64,000 nucleotides of DNA from Sporisorium sorghi (GCA_023212695.1 JALCCG010000057.1:1-64000), one strand, 5' to 3'; numbered from the stretch's first letter, positions 1-8,032 are shown. The notes: generated by a model from the sequence alone, not told the origin. Numbers and translations: made by a program.

Positions 1-44
1 AATATAAATAATGATTAGGGGACGCTGCTCCTGCAGAAATAATC

Positions 45-746
45 TCAAGCTTCATCCCTCCAGTTCGGAATCAGCCGGTAGCCGCGTCCCCGCACGGTTT
101 GAAGGCCTTCCTCGATCCCGAGGTTGGCGAGTTTTTTGCGGACCCGGGTGATGTACACATTCAGCGTATTATCGTCTACAAAGGCCTGGTCATCCCATAT
201 TTTCTCCAGGAGCCTGTCGCGGCTGACCACCATCTCGGGTTTCTTCATTAACTCGTCCAATATTTTGGCCTCGGTATGGCTGATCTCCGTCTGTGTTTGC
301 TCCAGTGAAAGGGAGAGGCGTTCAACGTCGAGCGTTAGTCCGGCGACACTCAGGATGCGCTCGTTCTGTCCGGCGGCATACGAGCCGTAGGCGCGGCGCA
401 GCTGGCTCTTGATTTTGGCCATCGCAATTTCATAATCGAAAGGTTTGGTAATATAATCGTCCGCACCGTTCTCCAGTGCCATCACCTGCTCCATTTTGCC
501 GTCGCGGGCGGAGATGAAGATGATCGGGCAGGTGGAGAGGCTGCGGAACTGGCGGCACCAGTAATAGCCGTCATATTTCGGCAGATTGATATCAAGAAGC
601 ACGAGGTGAGGGTCATACGATTCAAATTGCTCACGTACCGTTTCGAAGTCATGAACGGACTCCGTCATATAACCGAATTTATGAAGATGCTCTTTCAGCA
701 GGCTGACCAGCCCGGCATCGTCCTCGACAATGAAAATTTTGAACAT
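45..746 (-). CDS. BceR-like OmpR-family response regulator
   Basis: DNA-binding response regulator of 233 residues. The N-terminal receiver has the acidic pocket E8-D9-D10, the phosphoacceptor D52 in the VLLDINLP motif and K101 in the TKPF motif. The C-terminal half is an OmpR/PhoB winged helix ending near the RGRGYRL motif. The YYWCR segment after the phosphorylation site resembles BceR-type regulators, which control peptide-antibiotic detoxification ABC transporters with an intramembrane-sensing kinase; the assignment is by resemblance. An upstream in-frame ATG would add 33 residues, but the receiver begins normally at this ATG, with a GAAGGGA motif upstream. The cognate kinase is expected past the left edge and cannot be confirmed here. 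Confidence 0.88.
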   Translation of the reverse strand: MFKIFIVEDDAGLVSLLKEHLHKFGYMTESVHDFETVREQFESYDPHLVLLDINLPKYDGYYWCRQFRSLSTCPIIFISARDGKMEQVMALENGADDYITKPFDYEIAMAKIKSQLRRAYGSYAAGQNERILSVAGLTLDVERLSLSLEQTQTEISHTEAKILDELMKKPEMVVSRDRLLEKIWDDQAFVDDNTLNVYITRVRKKLANLGIEEGLQTVRGRGYRLIPNWRDEA

Positions 747-988
747 ATCGTTAATAGTCCCTTCATCTGACATTCTACTACCGATTGTATTGTACCAAAT
801 TGTCGGGATATAAGGAAAAAACGCGTGAGTCAAGGCAGCGTACATAGGGGTGACTGGGTGGAGTTCATACCTCGTATAACCAATGCTTCACTGCAAAAAA
901 ATATTTTGACGCTGGTGTCCTCACCTGATAAAATTCTTGATAATTCCAATCGAATAACTATGATAAATTTGCAAACGACCAGTCCACT

Positions 989-1020
989 GGAGATCATGAG
1001 CTTATTCATGATCTCCTTTT
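989..1020 (+). terminator. Rho-independent terminator-like hairpin
   Basis: A perfect 11-bp stem (GGAGATCATGA / TCATGATCTCC) with a 6-nt loop is followed by TTTT. It lies in the otherwise gene-less stretch 747-1072, just before the broken oxidoreductase gene. No intact plus-strand gene feeds into it, so it may belong to a gene that has been lost. Confidence 0.6.
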
Positions 1021-1072
1021 GTTGTTTTATCCAGGTTTATCTACTGACAAAAGGGAGTGGGGAGATGATGGG

Positions 1073-1419
1073 TTGAACGCGATTGATGAGCTGAAACTGA
1101 CGGCGGATGTCCTCGTGATCGGCGGCGGTCCCGCCGGACGCCCAGCGGCAGTCATGCATTTGATGAGGGAACAGCCTGGGGCACAATCGCCTCACAGGCA
1201 GCATTGCTCGGCCTGAACACCCGCGCCATTGGCGGTTATGACCGTGAGCTTGCCCGCGAAGCTTTGCATATTCCGGCAGAATATGAGCTTCTCGCGGTCA
1301 TTACGCTTGGTTATCCGGGAGACAAATCGGCACTTCCGGAGGCGCTGCAGGAGCGCGAGGTTCCTACAGGGCGCCGTTCCTTGAATGAGCTGGTGTTTGA
1401 AGCTGTGTTTTTAGGCTAG
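1073..1419 (+). pseudogene. Chimeric remnant: flavoprotein N-terminus joined to nitroreductase C-terminus
   Basis: Two unrelated fragments are joined. A TTG start at 1073, behind a GGGGAG ribosome site, opens about 22 codons typical of an FAD-dependent oxidoreductase, ending in the dinucleotide-binding motif VLVIGGGPAG. Near 1140 this gives way, in a different reading frame, to a nitroreductase C-terminus readable from about 1144 to 1419 (HAFDEGTAWG, then LGLNTRAIGG, then an ITLGYPGD segment). Neither part can be functional: the first lacks nearly all of its enzyme and the second lacks the N-terminal FMN-binding half. The simplest reading is a deletion between two neighbouring genes. The last codons overlap the end of the convergent kinase gene. 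Confidence 0.75.
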
Positions 1420-2909
1420 GGAATAATCCCCGGCCATTCGGCACGGAACTCAGAACCTAGGTTAACTGTACTGTCCACACTCAACGAGCCGCCGTGCGCG
1501 GCAATGATGGACTGGGTTATGGCGAGTCCAAGACCCGAACCGCCTTGCTGTCTGGTCCGGGATTCATCGATCCGGTAAAACCGTTCGAACAGATGGGGAA
1601 GATGCTCCTTCGGAATCCCGGTCCCGTTGTCCCGAACCAGCAGTACGGCATGATCCGCAGCCCTATCAAGCGTCACATGGATCTGCCCCCTGTCAGGATT
1701 CGTGTGCTGCACCGCATTATGGAACAGATTGTAGATAACCTGCTTGATCTTGTCGGGATCGCATTGGCATAGAAGGGGGGCCGATTGGAAGAATACCTTC
1801 CGTCCTTGGGCAAGCATCTTCAGATGGGGCTCCATCTCATGCAGCAGCTGATCGAGCCGGGTTTCCTGAAGGTGCAGCTCAGGCTTGCGGTCAAGCTTGG
1901 CCAGCAGCAGCAGGTCCTCGACCAGTTTCTTCATGCGTTTGGATTCACCGTGCATGCTGGATAACGCAGCATGCAGCTGCTGCGGGTTGTCGGCAGCGCC
2001 GCGGCCAAGCACCTCCAGAAACCCGTGAATCGAAGTGAGCGGCGTCCGCAGCTCATGGGAAGCATCCGCAATAAACCTCCGCATCTGCTCCTTGGCTTCA
2101 CGTTCGGCCTGAAATGCATCCTCAAGCCTTTCCAGCATGCCGTTAAACGACTCGGCCAAGCGGTCGATCTCCTGCTGCCCTTGCATAACGGGAAAACGCT
2201 CGGCCAGATTTCCGGCATCGGTGCGTTCTACCGTCTCCACCATTCGGCTGAGCGGATTGAGCGTTCGGCGCAGTAAAGGCAGATACAACGCGATTCCACC
2301 CGCCATGGCAAGCAAGGCCAGAAGAGCAAAAATCATCAGCTGCCGCATAAGAACCGCGTGCAGCGGCTGCGTATTCATACCAAGCTGCAGCAGGCCGGAA
2401 GGGCTGTCAGGGCTGCCGTAAGGGCGAAAGACAACGATCTGCTCTGTGCCTTCGGCATTTTCAATCACTTCATATCGAATGGGCTGGCGCTCCTTGAGCT
2501 GGGCCAGGACTGCTGTATAATCCTCGGAGGGCAGCTGCGGGGCGGTGAGCCCGTTGTCGGCGGCCAAGTCCGAGTAGCTCCCATCGATATCAATCTTGGC
2601 AAGCGACATATTCGGCAGAAAGAACAGGGGTTTGTCTTGCTGGCGAGAGTTCTCCTGACCGGTGTCTTTATCCGGAAGTGCAGGCCGGTTACGAGGCTCG
2701 CGGTCAGGTTCCCAGAGCTCCTTGGGGAGTGAGCGGACCTGAAGAGCAAGCGCCTCGGCTTGATTACGGAACATGGCATTTTTCATCAATACATATTGCA
2801 GCGCACCGATCAGCACCAGCAGAAGCGCCAATACGATAAGGGAACGCGACAGCAGCTGCGTCCTTAGAGAACCAGGACCTGATGAGCGTATCCGGTCGCG
2901 GATTCTCAT
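1416..2909 (-). CDS. Two-component sensor histidine kinase (HAMP-HisKA-HATPase)
   Basis: Membrane sensor kinase of 497 residues. TM1 is at about 23-43, an extracytoplasmic sensor region at about 44-187 and TM2 at about 190-211. A HAMP linker follows, then the HisKA phosphoacceptor H285 in the motif ASHELRTPL. The ATPase domain carries an N box (NLFHNAVQHT), G1 (DNGTGIP), F box (LFERFYR) and G2 (GSGLGLA). Its start overlaps the stop of the upstream response regulator by four bases (ATGA), so the two are co-translated as a pair. The sensor domain matches no ligand-binding fold I can name. Ordinary length and all catalytic boxes present. Confidence 0.93.
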   Translation of the reverse strand: MRIRDRIRSSGPGSLRTQLLSRSLIVLALLLVLIGALQYVLMKNAMFRNQAEALALQVRSLPKELWEPDREPRNRPALPDKDTGQENSRQQDKPLFFLPNMSLAKIDIDGSYSDLAADNGLTAPQLPSEDYTAVLAQLKERQPIRYEVIENAEGTEQIVVFRPYGSPDSPSGLLQLGMNTQPLHAVLMRQLMIFALLALLAMAGGIALYLPLLRRTLNPLSRMVETVERTDAGNLAERFPVMQGQQEIDRLAESFNGMLERLEDAFQAEREAKEQMRRFIADASHELRTPLTSIHGFLEVLGRGAADNPQQLHAALSSMHGESKRMKKLVEDLLLLAKLDRKPELHLQETRLDQLLHEMEPHLKMLAQGRKVFFQSAPLLCQCDPDKIKQVIYNLFHNAVQHTNPDRGQIHVTLDRAADHAVLLVRDNGTGIPKEHLPHLFERFYRIDESRTRQQGGSGLGLAITQSIIAAHGGSLSVDSTVNLGSEFRAEWPGIIP

Positions 2910-3592
2910 AACAAGTCCACCCGGTAACCGGCACCGCGAAGAGTGCGAATAACCCGGTGCTCCTTATCTCCAAGTTTCTCGCGCAGGGAACGGATATAGA
3001 CCTCCACAATGTTATCCTCTCCGCCAAAATCATAATCCCACACAATATTCAAAATGTTGGATTTGCTCAGAACGCTGCCGTGTTTGGTCACAAGCAGCTT
3101 CAACAGCTTGTATTCCGTAGGTGACAGCTCCAGCGCCTCACCCTGGTATGCAATTTCCTTCTTGCGGTCATCAATGGTGAAGGAACCCAGCCGGATTTCA
3201 CCCAGCAGGCTTGGAAATTGATTGCGCAGCCGTGCTTGGATTCTGGCAAGCAGCTCTTCAAAACTGAAAGGCTTAACCATATAATCATCCGCACCGATGG
3301 TTAGCCCCTTTACCCGGTCATCAATCTCATCCTTGGCCGTTAGCATAATCACCGCGACATCCTTGCCCTCTTCCTTCAAGCGTCTGCACACCTCCAGACC
3401 GTCCATCCCCGGCATCATCACATCCAGCACGACGACATGCGGCTCGAAGTTGCTTGCTACTATAACTGCTTGTTCTCCATCGGGGGCCGAGCGCACCTCA
3501 AAGCCTTCATTTCTTAATCCCAACTCCAAAAATTGCAGGATATGCGGCTCGTCATCGACAAGCAAAATGCGAATACGGTGAACAGATTCCAT
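2906..3592 (-). CDS. OmpR/PhoB-family response regulator
   Basis: Response regulator of 228 residues. It has a receiver with DDE acidic residues, the phosphoacceptor D57 in VVLDVMMPGMDG and a VKPFSF lysine motif, followed by an OmpR-type winged helix ending in the RGAGYRV hairpin. It is the partner of the overlapping histidine kinase. The GAGGAG ribosome site is well placed. Four CTGAA units at an exact 11-bp pitch lie upstream and overlap the expected -35 region, suggesting that the regulator binds and controls its own promoter (inference). The divergent pirin gene shares this intergenic region and could be a further target. Confidence 0.93.
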   Translation of the reverse strand: MESVHRIRILLVDDEPHILQFLELGLRNEGFEVRSAPDGEQAVIVASNFEPHVVVLDVMMPGMDGLEVCRRLKEEGKDVAVIMLTAKDEIDDRVKGLTIGADDYMVKPFSFEELLARIQARLRNQFPSLLGEIRLGSFTIDDRKKEIAYQGEALELSPTEYKLLKLLVTKHGSVLSKSNILNIVWDYDFGGEDNIVEVYIRSLREKLGDKEHRVIRTLRGAGYRVDLL

Positions 3593-3628
3593 AACTCAAA
3601 ACTCCTCTTATTTCGTTCCTTTAACTGT

Positions 3629-3682
3629 ATCATACGTTCTCTAACTGAATGAAGTCTGAAAGCGAACTGAAAATAAACTGAA
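3629..3682 (-). promoter_or_regulatory. Promoter with 11-bp-phased response-regulator repeats
   Basis: Read on the plus strand, CTGAA occurs at 3645, 3656, 3667 and 3678, exactly 11 bp apart (TTCAG on the minus strand). OmpR/PhoB-family regulators bind direct repeats with this helical pitch. A -10-like TATGAT (minus strand) occupies 3629-3634, and the repeats cover where the -35 would lie, as in activator-dependent promoters. Confidence 0.6.
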
Positions 3683-3829
3683 GGTGATTCGCAAATATGC
3701 ATTCTCAATCAGGGAAAATAAGGATGTTGATATATATTCTGTTATCGTTAATACTATCTTAAAGCCGAGATATCAAGGTGAACACCTGTTCAAGGTCAAT
3801 CATGGATGGGTGAAAGGAGGAGACTGGAC

Positions 3830-4594
3830 ATGATAGGAAATGTATATCCACCTGAGAATCAGAGCAAGGGCTCTCTCGACGGAGGAAGGATAACAGAGCT
3901 GAAGCCGATCGGTTTCTCTGGAGAAGGGTCGGCTGTGACCCGGGTGGGACCTCTTTTCTATTGGTCCTGGTTCCGCTCGCCTGTTGAAGGTTATATTGCA
4001 CCCCATCCCCATCAAGGTTTTGAAATCGTGACGTATATGATGCAGGGTAAGGGTGTACACAAGGATTCACAGGGAATGCACAGCGAATTGGGGCCTGGAG
4101 GCCTGCAGTTGATGAGGGCCGGATCTGGACTTACGCATGAGGAACGTTTGACCGGACCTGATGCAGAAGGGCTCCAATTATGGTTCGAGCCGTATCTTAG
4201 GGATTCGTTGAAACAGAATCCGGCCTGTCGTCAGTATCGACCGGATTCATTTCCGGTAACCCGCATTCAGGGCGGACTGGTCAAAACGATGATTGGCGGT
4301 TCTGCGCCAACGGATCTATCCGTAGACGTGAGGATGCTGGATATCCAGATTCTGGCTGGGCATGAGGCCCAGTATGAATTGAAATCCGGCAGACGTGCTG
4401 CTGCGCTCGCAGTCAGGGGGGCCGGCAGTTTTAGCTCCGAAGAGGAGAAACTTCTATTTGAACATCGGGACTTTATGGTAATGGATACGAAGCAGGGGGA
4501 GACGATAAACCTTAAGGCGCAAGAGAATGTACGGGTCATTCTGATCGATGTACCGGAAAACCCTGGATATCCGCTCTATTCCAAGAGACCGTAA
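3830..4594 (+). CDS. Pirin family protein (cupin metalloprotein)
   Basis: Pirin-type bicupin of 254 residues. The N-terminal cupin carries the family's metal ligands: H59 and H61 in HPHQGFE, and H103 and E105 in GLTHEE. Bacterial pirins are iron proteins with roles ranging from quercetin oxidation to redox-linked regulation, so substrate and role are not known here. An in-frame ATG 24 bases upstream was passed over because AAAGGAGGAG sits at ideal spacing before this one. It is divergent from the two-component operon and ends at a terminator, so it is monocistronic. Confidence 0.88.
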   Translation: MIGNVYPPENQSKGSLDGGRITELKPIGFSGEGSAVTRVGPLFYWSWFRSPVEGYIAPHPHQGFEIVTYMMQGKGVHKDSQGMHSELGPGGLQLMRAGSGLTHEERLTGPDAEGLQLWFEPYLRDSLKQNPACRQYRPDSFPVTRIQGGLVKTMIGGSAPTDLSVDVRMLDIQILAGHEAQYELKSGRRAAALAVRGAGSFSSEEEKLLFEHRDFMVMDTKQGETINLKAQENVRVILIDVPENPGYPLYSKRP

Positions 4595-4649
4595 AGCGAA
4601 AAGTTTACAATATTGTAGTGGAATGAAATTTAATATGTACGATAAACTA

Positions 4650-4690
4650 GAGTCTGTCAGATGGGATACCGTCTGGACAGGCTCTTTTTT
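4650..4690 (+). terminator. Terminator after pirin gene
   Basis: An imperfect stem (GAGTCTGTC-AGA paired with TCT-GGACAGGCTC through G-U pairs) is followed by six T residues. Confidence 0.7.
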
Positions 4691-4766
4691 AGGTGTAAGA
4701 GAACCTGAATCAGGTGCCCCATGCACAAATGTAAGAAATACATTCGTATATTTAATAAGCAGATAG

Positions 4767-4830
4767 ACCCAACAGAGCGATCCGGACGTTTATTCACCGG
4801 GCCCGTTGGGTTATTTTGGCGTTTTTTATT
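4767..4830 (+). terminator. Second terminator-like hairpin
   Basis: ACCCAAC (4767-4773) pairs with GTTGGGT (4805-4811), with an inner CCGG/CCGG pairing, followed by T-rich sequence. It lies in the 414-base gap between pirin and the NlpC/P60 gene. I see no gene between the two terminators. Confidence 0.5.
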
Positions 4831-4951
4831 TCTATTATAATCTATATATACTAAATTAAAGTATAAAAAGAGACTAAAGTCCTACTCTTTACCAATAGTT
4901 GGCATGCGTTTTTGTGAGAATGGTAGCATGCGTCCCAAGACATAGCCTGTC

Positions 4952-5000
4952 TATAATGATTGCGGGATCACGAAAAATGACAATTTCGTCATCCCACAAT
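4952..5000 (+). promoter_or_regulatory. -10 element and leader inverted repeat upstream of NlpC/P60 gene
   Basis: TATAAT at 4952-4957 is followed directly by a 17-bp inverted repeat with two mismatches (4959-4975 with 4984-5000, loop of about 8 nt). It would form a strong stem at or near the 5' end of the transcript or act as an operator. It has no T-run and does not resemble a riboswitch I recognise. Confidence 0.45.
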
Positions 5001-5008
5001 CTAACGAG

Positions 5009-5863
5009 ATGGGGGAGATACTTATTTTCTCGCAAAAAAGCTTTAAAAAATTGATGGCCGGAGCGCTTCTGTCAGCAGCAGTTCTTGGTTCTTACGGATA
5101 TGGGTCTGTGAATGAAGTCTCTGCTGCCACTGCGCAGTCTGTAACAAAAGGTGTAGCAAGCTCGAATGTATATATGCGCAGTCAGCCTTCGACTTCCGGT
5201 AAAGTCGTTGATCGTGTCTATAAAGGAGACAGCGTTCAAATTCTGGGCAGCAGCTCCGGCTGGTATAAGATTAAAACTTCTAGTGGCAAGCAAGGGTACG
5301 CTTCATCTAAATTGATTACCCCAAGCAACGGCTCTTCTAACAATTCCGGAAACAATTCCGGCAGCAACTCTGGAAATAACTCGGGCAGCAACTCCGGCAA
5401 TTCGGGAACAACTACCCCTTCTACCAATGCCAGCGTTGAAAAAGTTATCAGTGCAGGCATGAAGTATCTGGGCACGCCGTATGAATTCGGTTCTAACCGC
5501 AGTTCAACGAAAACTTTTGACTGCTCGGCCTTTGTCCGCCGCGCATTCATGGATGGGGCTAACATTACGCTGCCAAGTAATTCACGTACTCAAGGACAAT
5601 ATGTTAAAGATAAAGGAACAGCGGTTACAAACGTAAATCAACTGAAACGCGGAGATCTAGTATTCTTCATGAGTTATAAAGGATCATCAGCTTCGGCTTA
5701 TGCGGGACTGGACAAGTCCAAGCAGAGAATTACGCATGTTGCTATCTATCTGGGAGACAACAAGCTGCTGCATACGTATTCGAAAGAATCCGGCGGCGTC
5801 CTGGTAGGCAGCTTCGGCGACTCTTGGAAAAACCGCTTCCTGTATGGCGGAAGTGTGCTGTAA
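5009..5863 (+). CDS. Secreted SH3b-NlpC/P60 peptidoglycan hydrolase
   Basis: Exported cell-wall endopeptidase of about 284 residues. A signal peptide (hydrophobic core about 15-30) is followed by a bacterial SH3 domain (about 45-105), a low-complexity Asn/Ser/Gly linker (about 107-133) and an NlpC/P60 domain (about 143-284). Catalytic candidates are C172 in FDCSAF, His in THVAIYLG and a distal His in LLHTYS. NlpC/P60 enzymes cleave gamma-D-Glu-meso-DAP stem peptides. The start is uncertain: a strong GGGGGAG lies just inside this ATG, at normal distance from an in-frame ATT at 5024, while the ATG itself has only a weak ribosome site. It is followed by a strong terminator, so it is monocistronic. 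Confidence 0.9.
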   Translation: MGEILIFSQKSFKKLMAGALLSAAVLGSYGYGSVNEVSAATAQSVTKGVASSNVYMRSQPSTSGKVVDRVYKGDSVQILGSSSGWYKIKTSSGKQGYASSKLITPSNGSSNNSGNNSGSNSGNNSGSNSGNSGTTTPSTNASVEKVISAGMKYLGTPYEFGSNRSSTKTFDCSAFVRRAFMDGANITLPSNSRTQGQYVKDKGTAVTNVNQLKRGDLVFFMSYKGSSASAYAGLDKSKQRITHVAIYLGDNKLLHTYSKESGGVLVGSFGDSWKNRFLYGGSVL

Positions 5864-5913
5864 CAATGCCAATCCATTCATAGGGGGTTACCCCATACTT
5901 GGAATGAGATAGA

Positions 5914-5970
5914 GGGACTGCCCGGTTATGAGATCTGAAAGGATCCGTAACGGGCAGTCCTTTGTTGTTG
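5914..5970 (+). terminator. Strong terminator after NlpC/P60 gene
   Basis: GGACTGCCCG pairs with CGGGCAGTCC, extended by an interrupted inner stem, then TTTGTTGTT. Confidence 0.8.
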
Positions 5971-6052
5971 AGATTTGCTTTTGGCTTTTGATTTCAGTAA
6001 GGTGGACATAGCGCAATGAACAGCATGAATGATGAGAACAGGAGGGACGATG

Positions 6053-6250
6053 ATGAATGGTGGGCAGCGTTCCAACATCAGACCGGGACTTGAGGTTGAT
6101 ATTGTATTGAAGCAGGATCAAAGAACGGGGAAGCTAACCCGTGGAGTGGTTAAGGATATCCTGACCAATTCGCCGAACCATCCGCACGGCATCAAAGTAC
6201 GTCTTCAAGACGGCCAGGTTGGACGGGTTAAGAACATTTACGAATCGTAG
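6053..6250 (+). CDS. ywbE: YwbE family protein
   Basis: Small basic protein of 65 residues that I recognise as the YwbE family, conserved in Firmicutes and of unknown function. The core reads as a small beta-barrel-like domain with the motifs RSNIRPGLEVDIVLKQDQ and HPHGIKVRL. Two adjacent ATG codons follow AGGAGGG; the second gives the better spacing. It has its own terminator, so it forms a single-gene unit. Confidence 0.82.
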   Translation: MNGGQRSNIRPGLEVDIVLKQDQRTGKLTRGVVKDILTNSPNHPHGIKVRLQDGQVGRVKNIYES

Positions 6251-6280
6251 ATTCGGTTTATTGATATGCACCAGTTGAGG

Positions 6281-6330
6281 AGCTGTTCCAAAACTTCGCA
6301 GATATGCGGACTTTTGGAAACGGCTTTTTT
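6281..6330 (+). terminator. Terminator after ywbE
   Basis: A long interrupted stem (GTTCCAAAA ... TTTTGGAA, extended by AGC/GCT) ends in six T residues. Confidence 0.75.
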
Positions 6331-6377
6331 GCATATCTATGCAACTTTGTAACCACCCGAGCCGTCTGGAGGTTGAG

Positions 6378-6983
6378 GTGAAATCAAAGATGAGAAGATA
6401 CCTTTGCTTGGGGTTTATATTGATGTTTATTCTTACAGGTTGCGCGGAGCAGGAGATGTCGGGGGCGGCTCAGTCTAATCTTTCATTGAATAAAGCGGAC
6501 AGGGATAGTCATGCGGAGGTTCCCGATGGGGATTTTGTGTATCGCCTGGTTAGCGAGAAGGAGCATTACGAGCCAAATGAAAAAGTTCAAGTATACGGGG
6601 AGCTGGAATATGTGGGCGAAGAGGCTGAGATAACGATCGGCCATGCAGCCTCCGCTTTTTATTTTCCGATGAAGGAGCTCATCAGGGATTATAACATCAG
6701 CTATGCGATGAATGAACCGTATATTACGACCACGTTGAAAAAGGGAGAGCCCCTGCGCGAGTATTATAGCGGCGGTGGCGGATACAACGGCGGGGATGAT
6801 AAACAGTTTAAAGCGTTTATTCATTCCCTGAGGAATGGTTTTCCTGAAGGAGAGTATGTGGTGTACGGATCTGCGGACTTTATGATTGATTCGAAGGTGC
6901 AGCGTGATTCGAACAGGGAAGAGCCGAAGAGGTACAAGATTCAAGCAGAGATCGAATTCAGCGTAAGCGATGAATCGAAGTAG
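6378..6983 (+). CDS. Putative lipoprotein of unknown function
   Basis: 201-residue predicted lipoprotein with a GTG start five bases after GGAGG. A basic N-terminus and hydrophobic stretch lead to an ILTGC lipobox with C22 as the lipidated residue. The mature part is hydrophilic with several predicted beta segments (for example YRLVSEKEHYEPNEKVQVYG), reminiscent of a small immunoglobulin-like or BsuPI-like fold, and a Gly-rich loop (SGGGGYNGG). I do not recognise a defined family. It stands alone between two terminator-like elements. Surface or membrane-anchored location is inferred from the lipobox. Confidence 0.72.
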   Translation: MKSKMRRYLCLGFILMFILTGCAEQEMSGAAQSNLSLNKADRDSHAEVPDGDFVYRLVSEKEHYEPNEKVQVYGELEYVGEEAEITIGHAASAFYFPMKELIRDYNISYAMNEPYITTTLKKGEPLREYYSGGGGYNGGDDKQFKAFIHSLRNGFPEGEYVVYGSADFMIDSKVQRDSNREEPKRYKIQAEIEFSVSDESK

Positions 6984-7066
6984 AAACAAGAAGCAATGAA
7001 CAAGGATGACGGAATTTCATAGAGAGAGATCTTACATGCGAGTCGCTGTCACATGGCAGAAACAGC

Positions 7067-7099
7067 AGAAGGGGTACCCAGATCATGGGTACCCCTTCT
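7067..7099. terminator. Bidirectional terminator-like perfect palindrome
   Basis: A 14-bp perfect inverted repeat (AGAAGGGGTACCCA, 5-nt loop, complement) lies between the convergent lipoprotein and Gln-rich genes. Short T-rich tracts flank it on both strands. Confidence 0.6.
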
Positions 7100-7107
7100 T
7101 GATGTTC

Positions 7108-7470
7108 TTATTGAAAGCCTTGCCCTTGGTGGATGTTAGGGAAACCCTGCTGCCCGAAGGAAGGCTGAATGTGCTGTGTTTGATTGTGAGCTTGCGCGGT
7201 ATGCTCCACTTGTTTGACAAGCTGAGAGATTTGCTGGTACTGCTGCATGGCTTGTTGATGGCCCTGCAGAGCGGATTGGATCATTTGAGTTGCTTGACGT
7301 TCGCGTTGAGCAATTTCCTCCAGGCGGGCTGCATTCTGCTGTTCCTGCTGCAGCAGTTGTTGGTACATGGCTGAGCCCTGCTGCGTTTGCTGGGTCAACT
7401 GTTGAAGAATTTGCTCACACTGACGGATTTGCTGCGAAATTTGTGAGTTATTGTTGTTCATTTGATACAT
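7108..7470 (-). CDS. Gln-rich coiled-coil protein of unknown function
   Basis: 120-residue protein with roughly one third glutamine, arranged in heptad-like patterns (QQIRQCEQILQQLTQQ, LEEIAQRERQATQMIQ), then a Gly/Pro/Gln-rich C-terminal tail. It has no signal peptide or membrane segment. The ribosome site is AGGAGG, about ten bases before the ATG. The composition suggests a long helical, possibly oligomeric cytoplasmic or spore-associated protein; this is inference. I do not recognise a named family. It is transcribed in the same direction as the downstream-numbered sulfoxide reductase gene, 76 bases away. Confidence 0.7.
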   Translation of the reverse strand: MYQMNNNNSQISQQIRQCEQILQQLTQQTQQGSAMYQQLLQQEQQNAARLEEIAQRERQATQMIQSALQGHQQAMQQYQQISQLVKQVEHTAQAHNQTQHIQPSFGQQGFPNIHQGQGFQ

Positions 7471-7546
7471 TGCTTGTATTCCTCCTAAGAATTGTTGGAT
7501 TCAAACTCCTGGTTAGTGTATGGAAGAATACGCAAAAACATCCTGT

Positions 7547-8032
7547 TTATAAGGTGAGCTGGGCTTCCAATATGTGGACGAACTCCTCCAGGAATAGCTG
7601 GTCCTCCTGATCGAACCGGCTCTTCAGAGGGCTGTCGATATCGAGAACGCCATACAAGGCACCCTCTACGATAATAGGGACAACAATCTCGCTGTTCGAT
7701 GCAGCATCGCAGGCAATATGTCCGGGAAACTCGTGTACATCGTCTACAAGCAGCGTCGTTTGTTTAGCGGCAGCCGTGCCGCAAACTCCCCGATTCATCG
7801 GAATGCGAATGCATGCGGGCAGCCCCTGGAATGGGCCAAGCACCAGCTCTTTGCCATCATAGAGATAGAATCCGGCCCAATTTGTATCGGACAGAAACTG
7901 TTTGAGCAGAGCGGCTGCATTAGAAAGATTGGCAATCGCGTTTGGCTCATCGTGTATAAGTGCTTTTAACTGATTCAGGACCTGGGCATATTGCTCGCTC
8001 CGGGTGCCTTCATAAGGTGTATTTTGAAACAT
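7547..8032 (-). CDS. Free methionine-(R)-sulfoxide reductase (GAF domain)
   Basis: 161-residue single GAF-domain enzyme that reduces free methionine-R-sulfoxide, using thioredoxin as electron donor. The three redox cysteines are present as C74, C84 and C108 with the 10- and 24-residue spacing of E. coli MsrC and yeast fRMsr. They lie in ACIRIP, GVCGTA and HIACDAAS, and are followed by the SNSEIVVPI motif. It matches the Bacillus YtsP group. It would protect the free methionine pool under oxidative stress. No operon partner is evident apart from the small Gln-rich gene downstream. Confidence 0.88.
   Translation of the reverse strand: MFQNTPYEGTRSEQYAQVLNQLKALIHDEPNAIANLSNAAALLKQFLSDTNWAGFYLYDGKELVLGPFQGLPACIRIPMNRGVCGTAAAKQTTLLVDDVHEFPGHIACDAASNSEIVVPIIVEGALYGVLDIDSPLKSRFDQEDQLFLEEFVHILEAQLTL

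Noticed and set aside
1..55. An open minus-strand frame from an ATG at 53-55 toward the left edge, where the BceS-like kinase should begin
   Set aside because: Only 18 codons are visible, they do not resemble a kinase N-terminus, and GGAGG lies one base from the ATG. The real start is probably beyond the edge.
825..1076. A plus-strand frame of 83 codons
   Set aside because: No ribosome site or recognisable protein features, and it runs through the terminator hairpin at 989-1020.
3813..3829. Earlier ATG at 3806 as start of the pirin gene
   Set aside because: It lies upstream of the AAAGGAGGAG ribosome site, which points clearly to 3830.
5330..5410. Repetitive DNA that might suggest a CRISPR or tandem-repeat element
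   Set aside because: It encodes the Asn/Ser/Gly linker of the NlpC/P60 protein in frame; there are no spacers.
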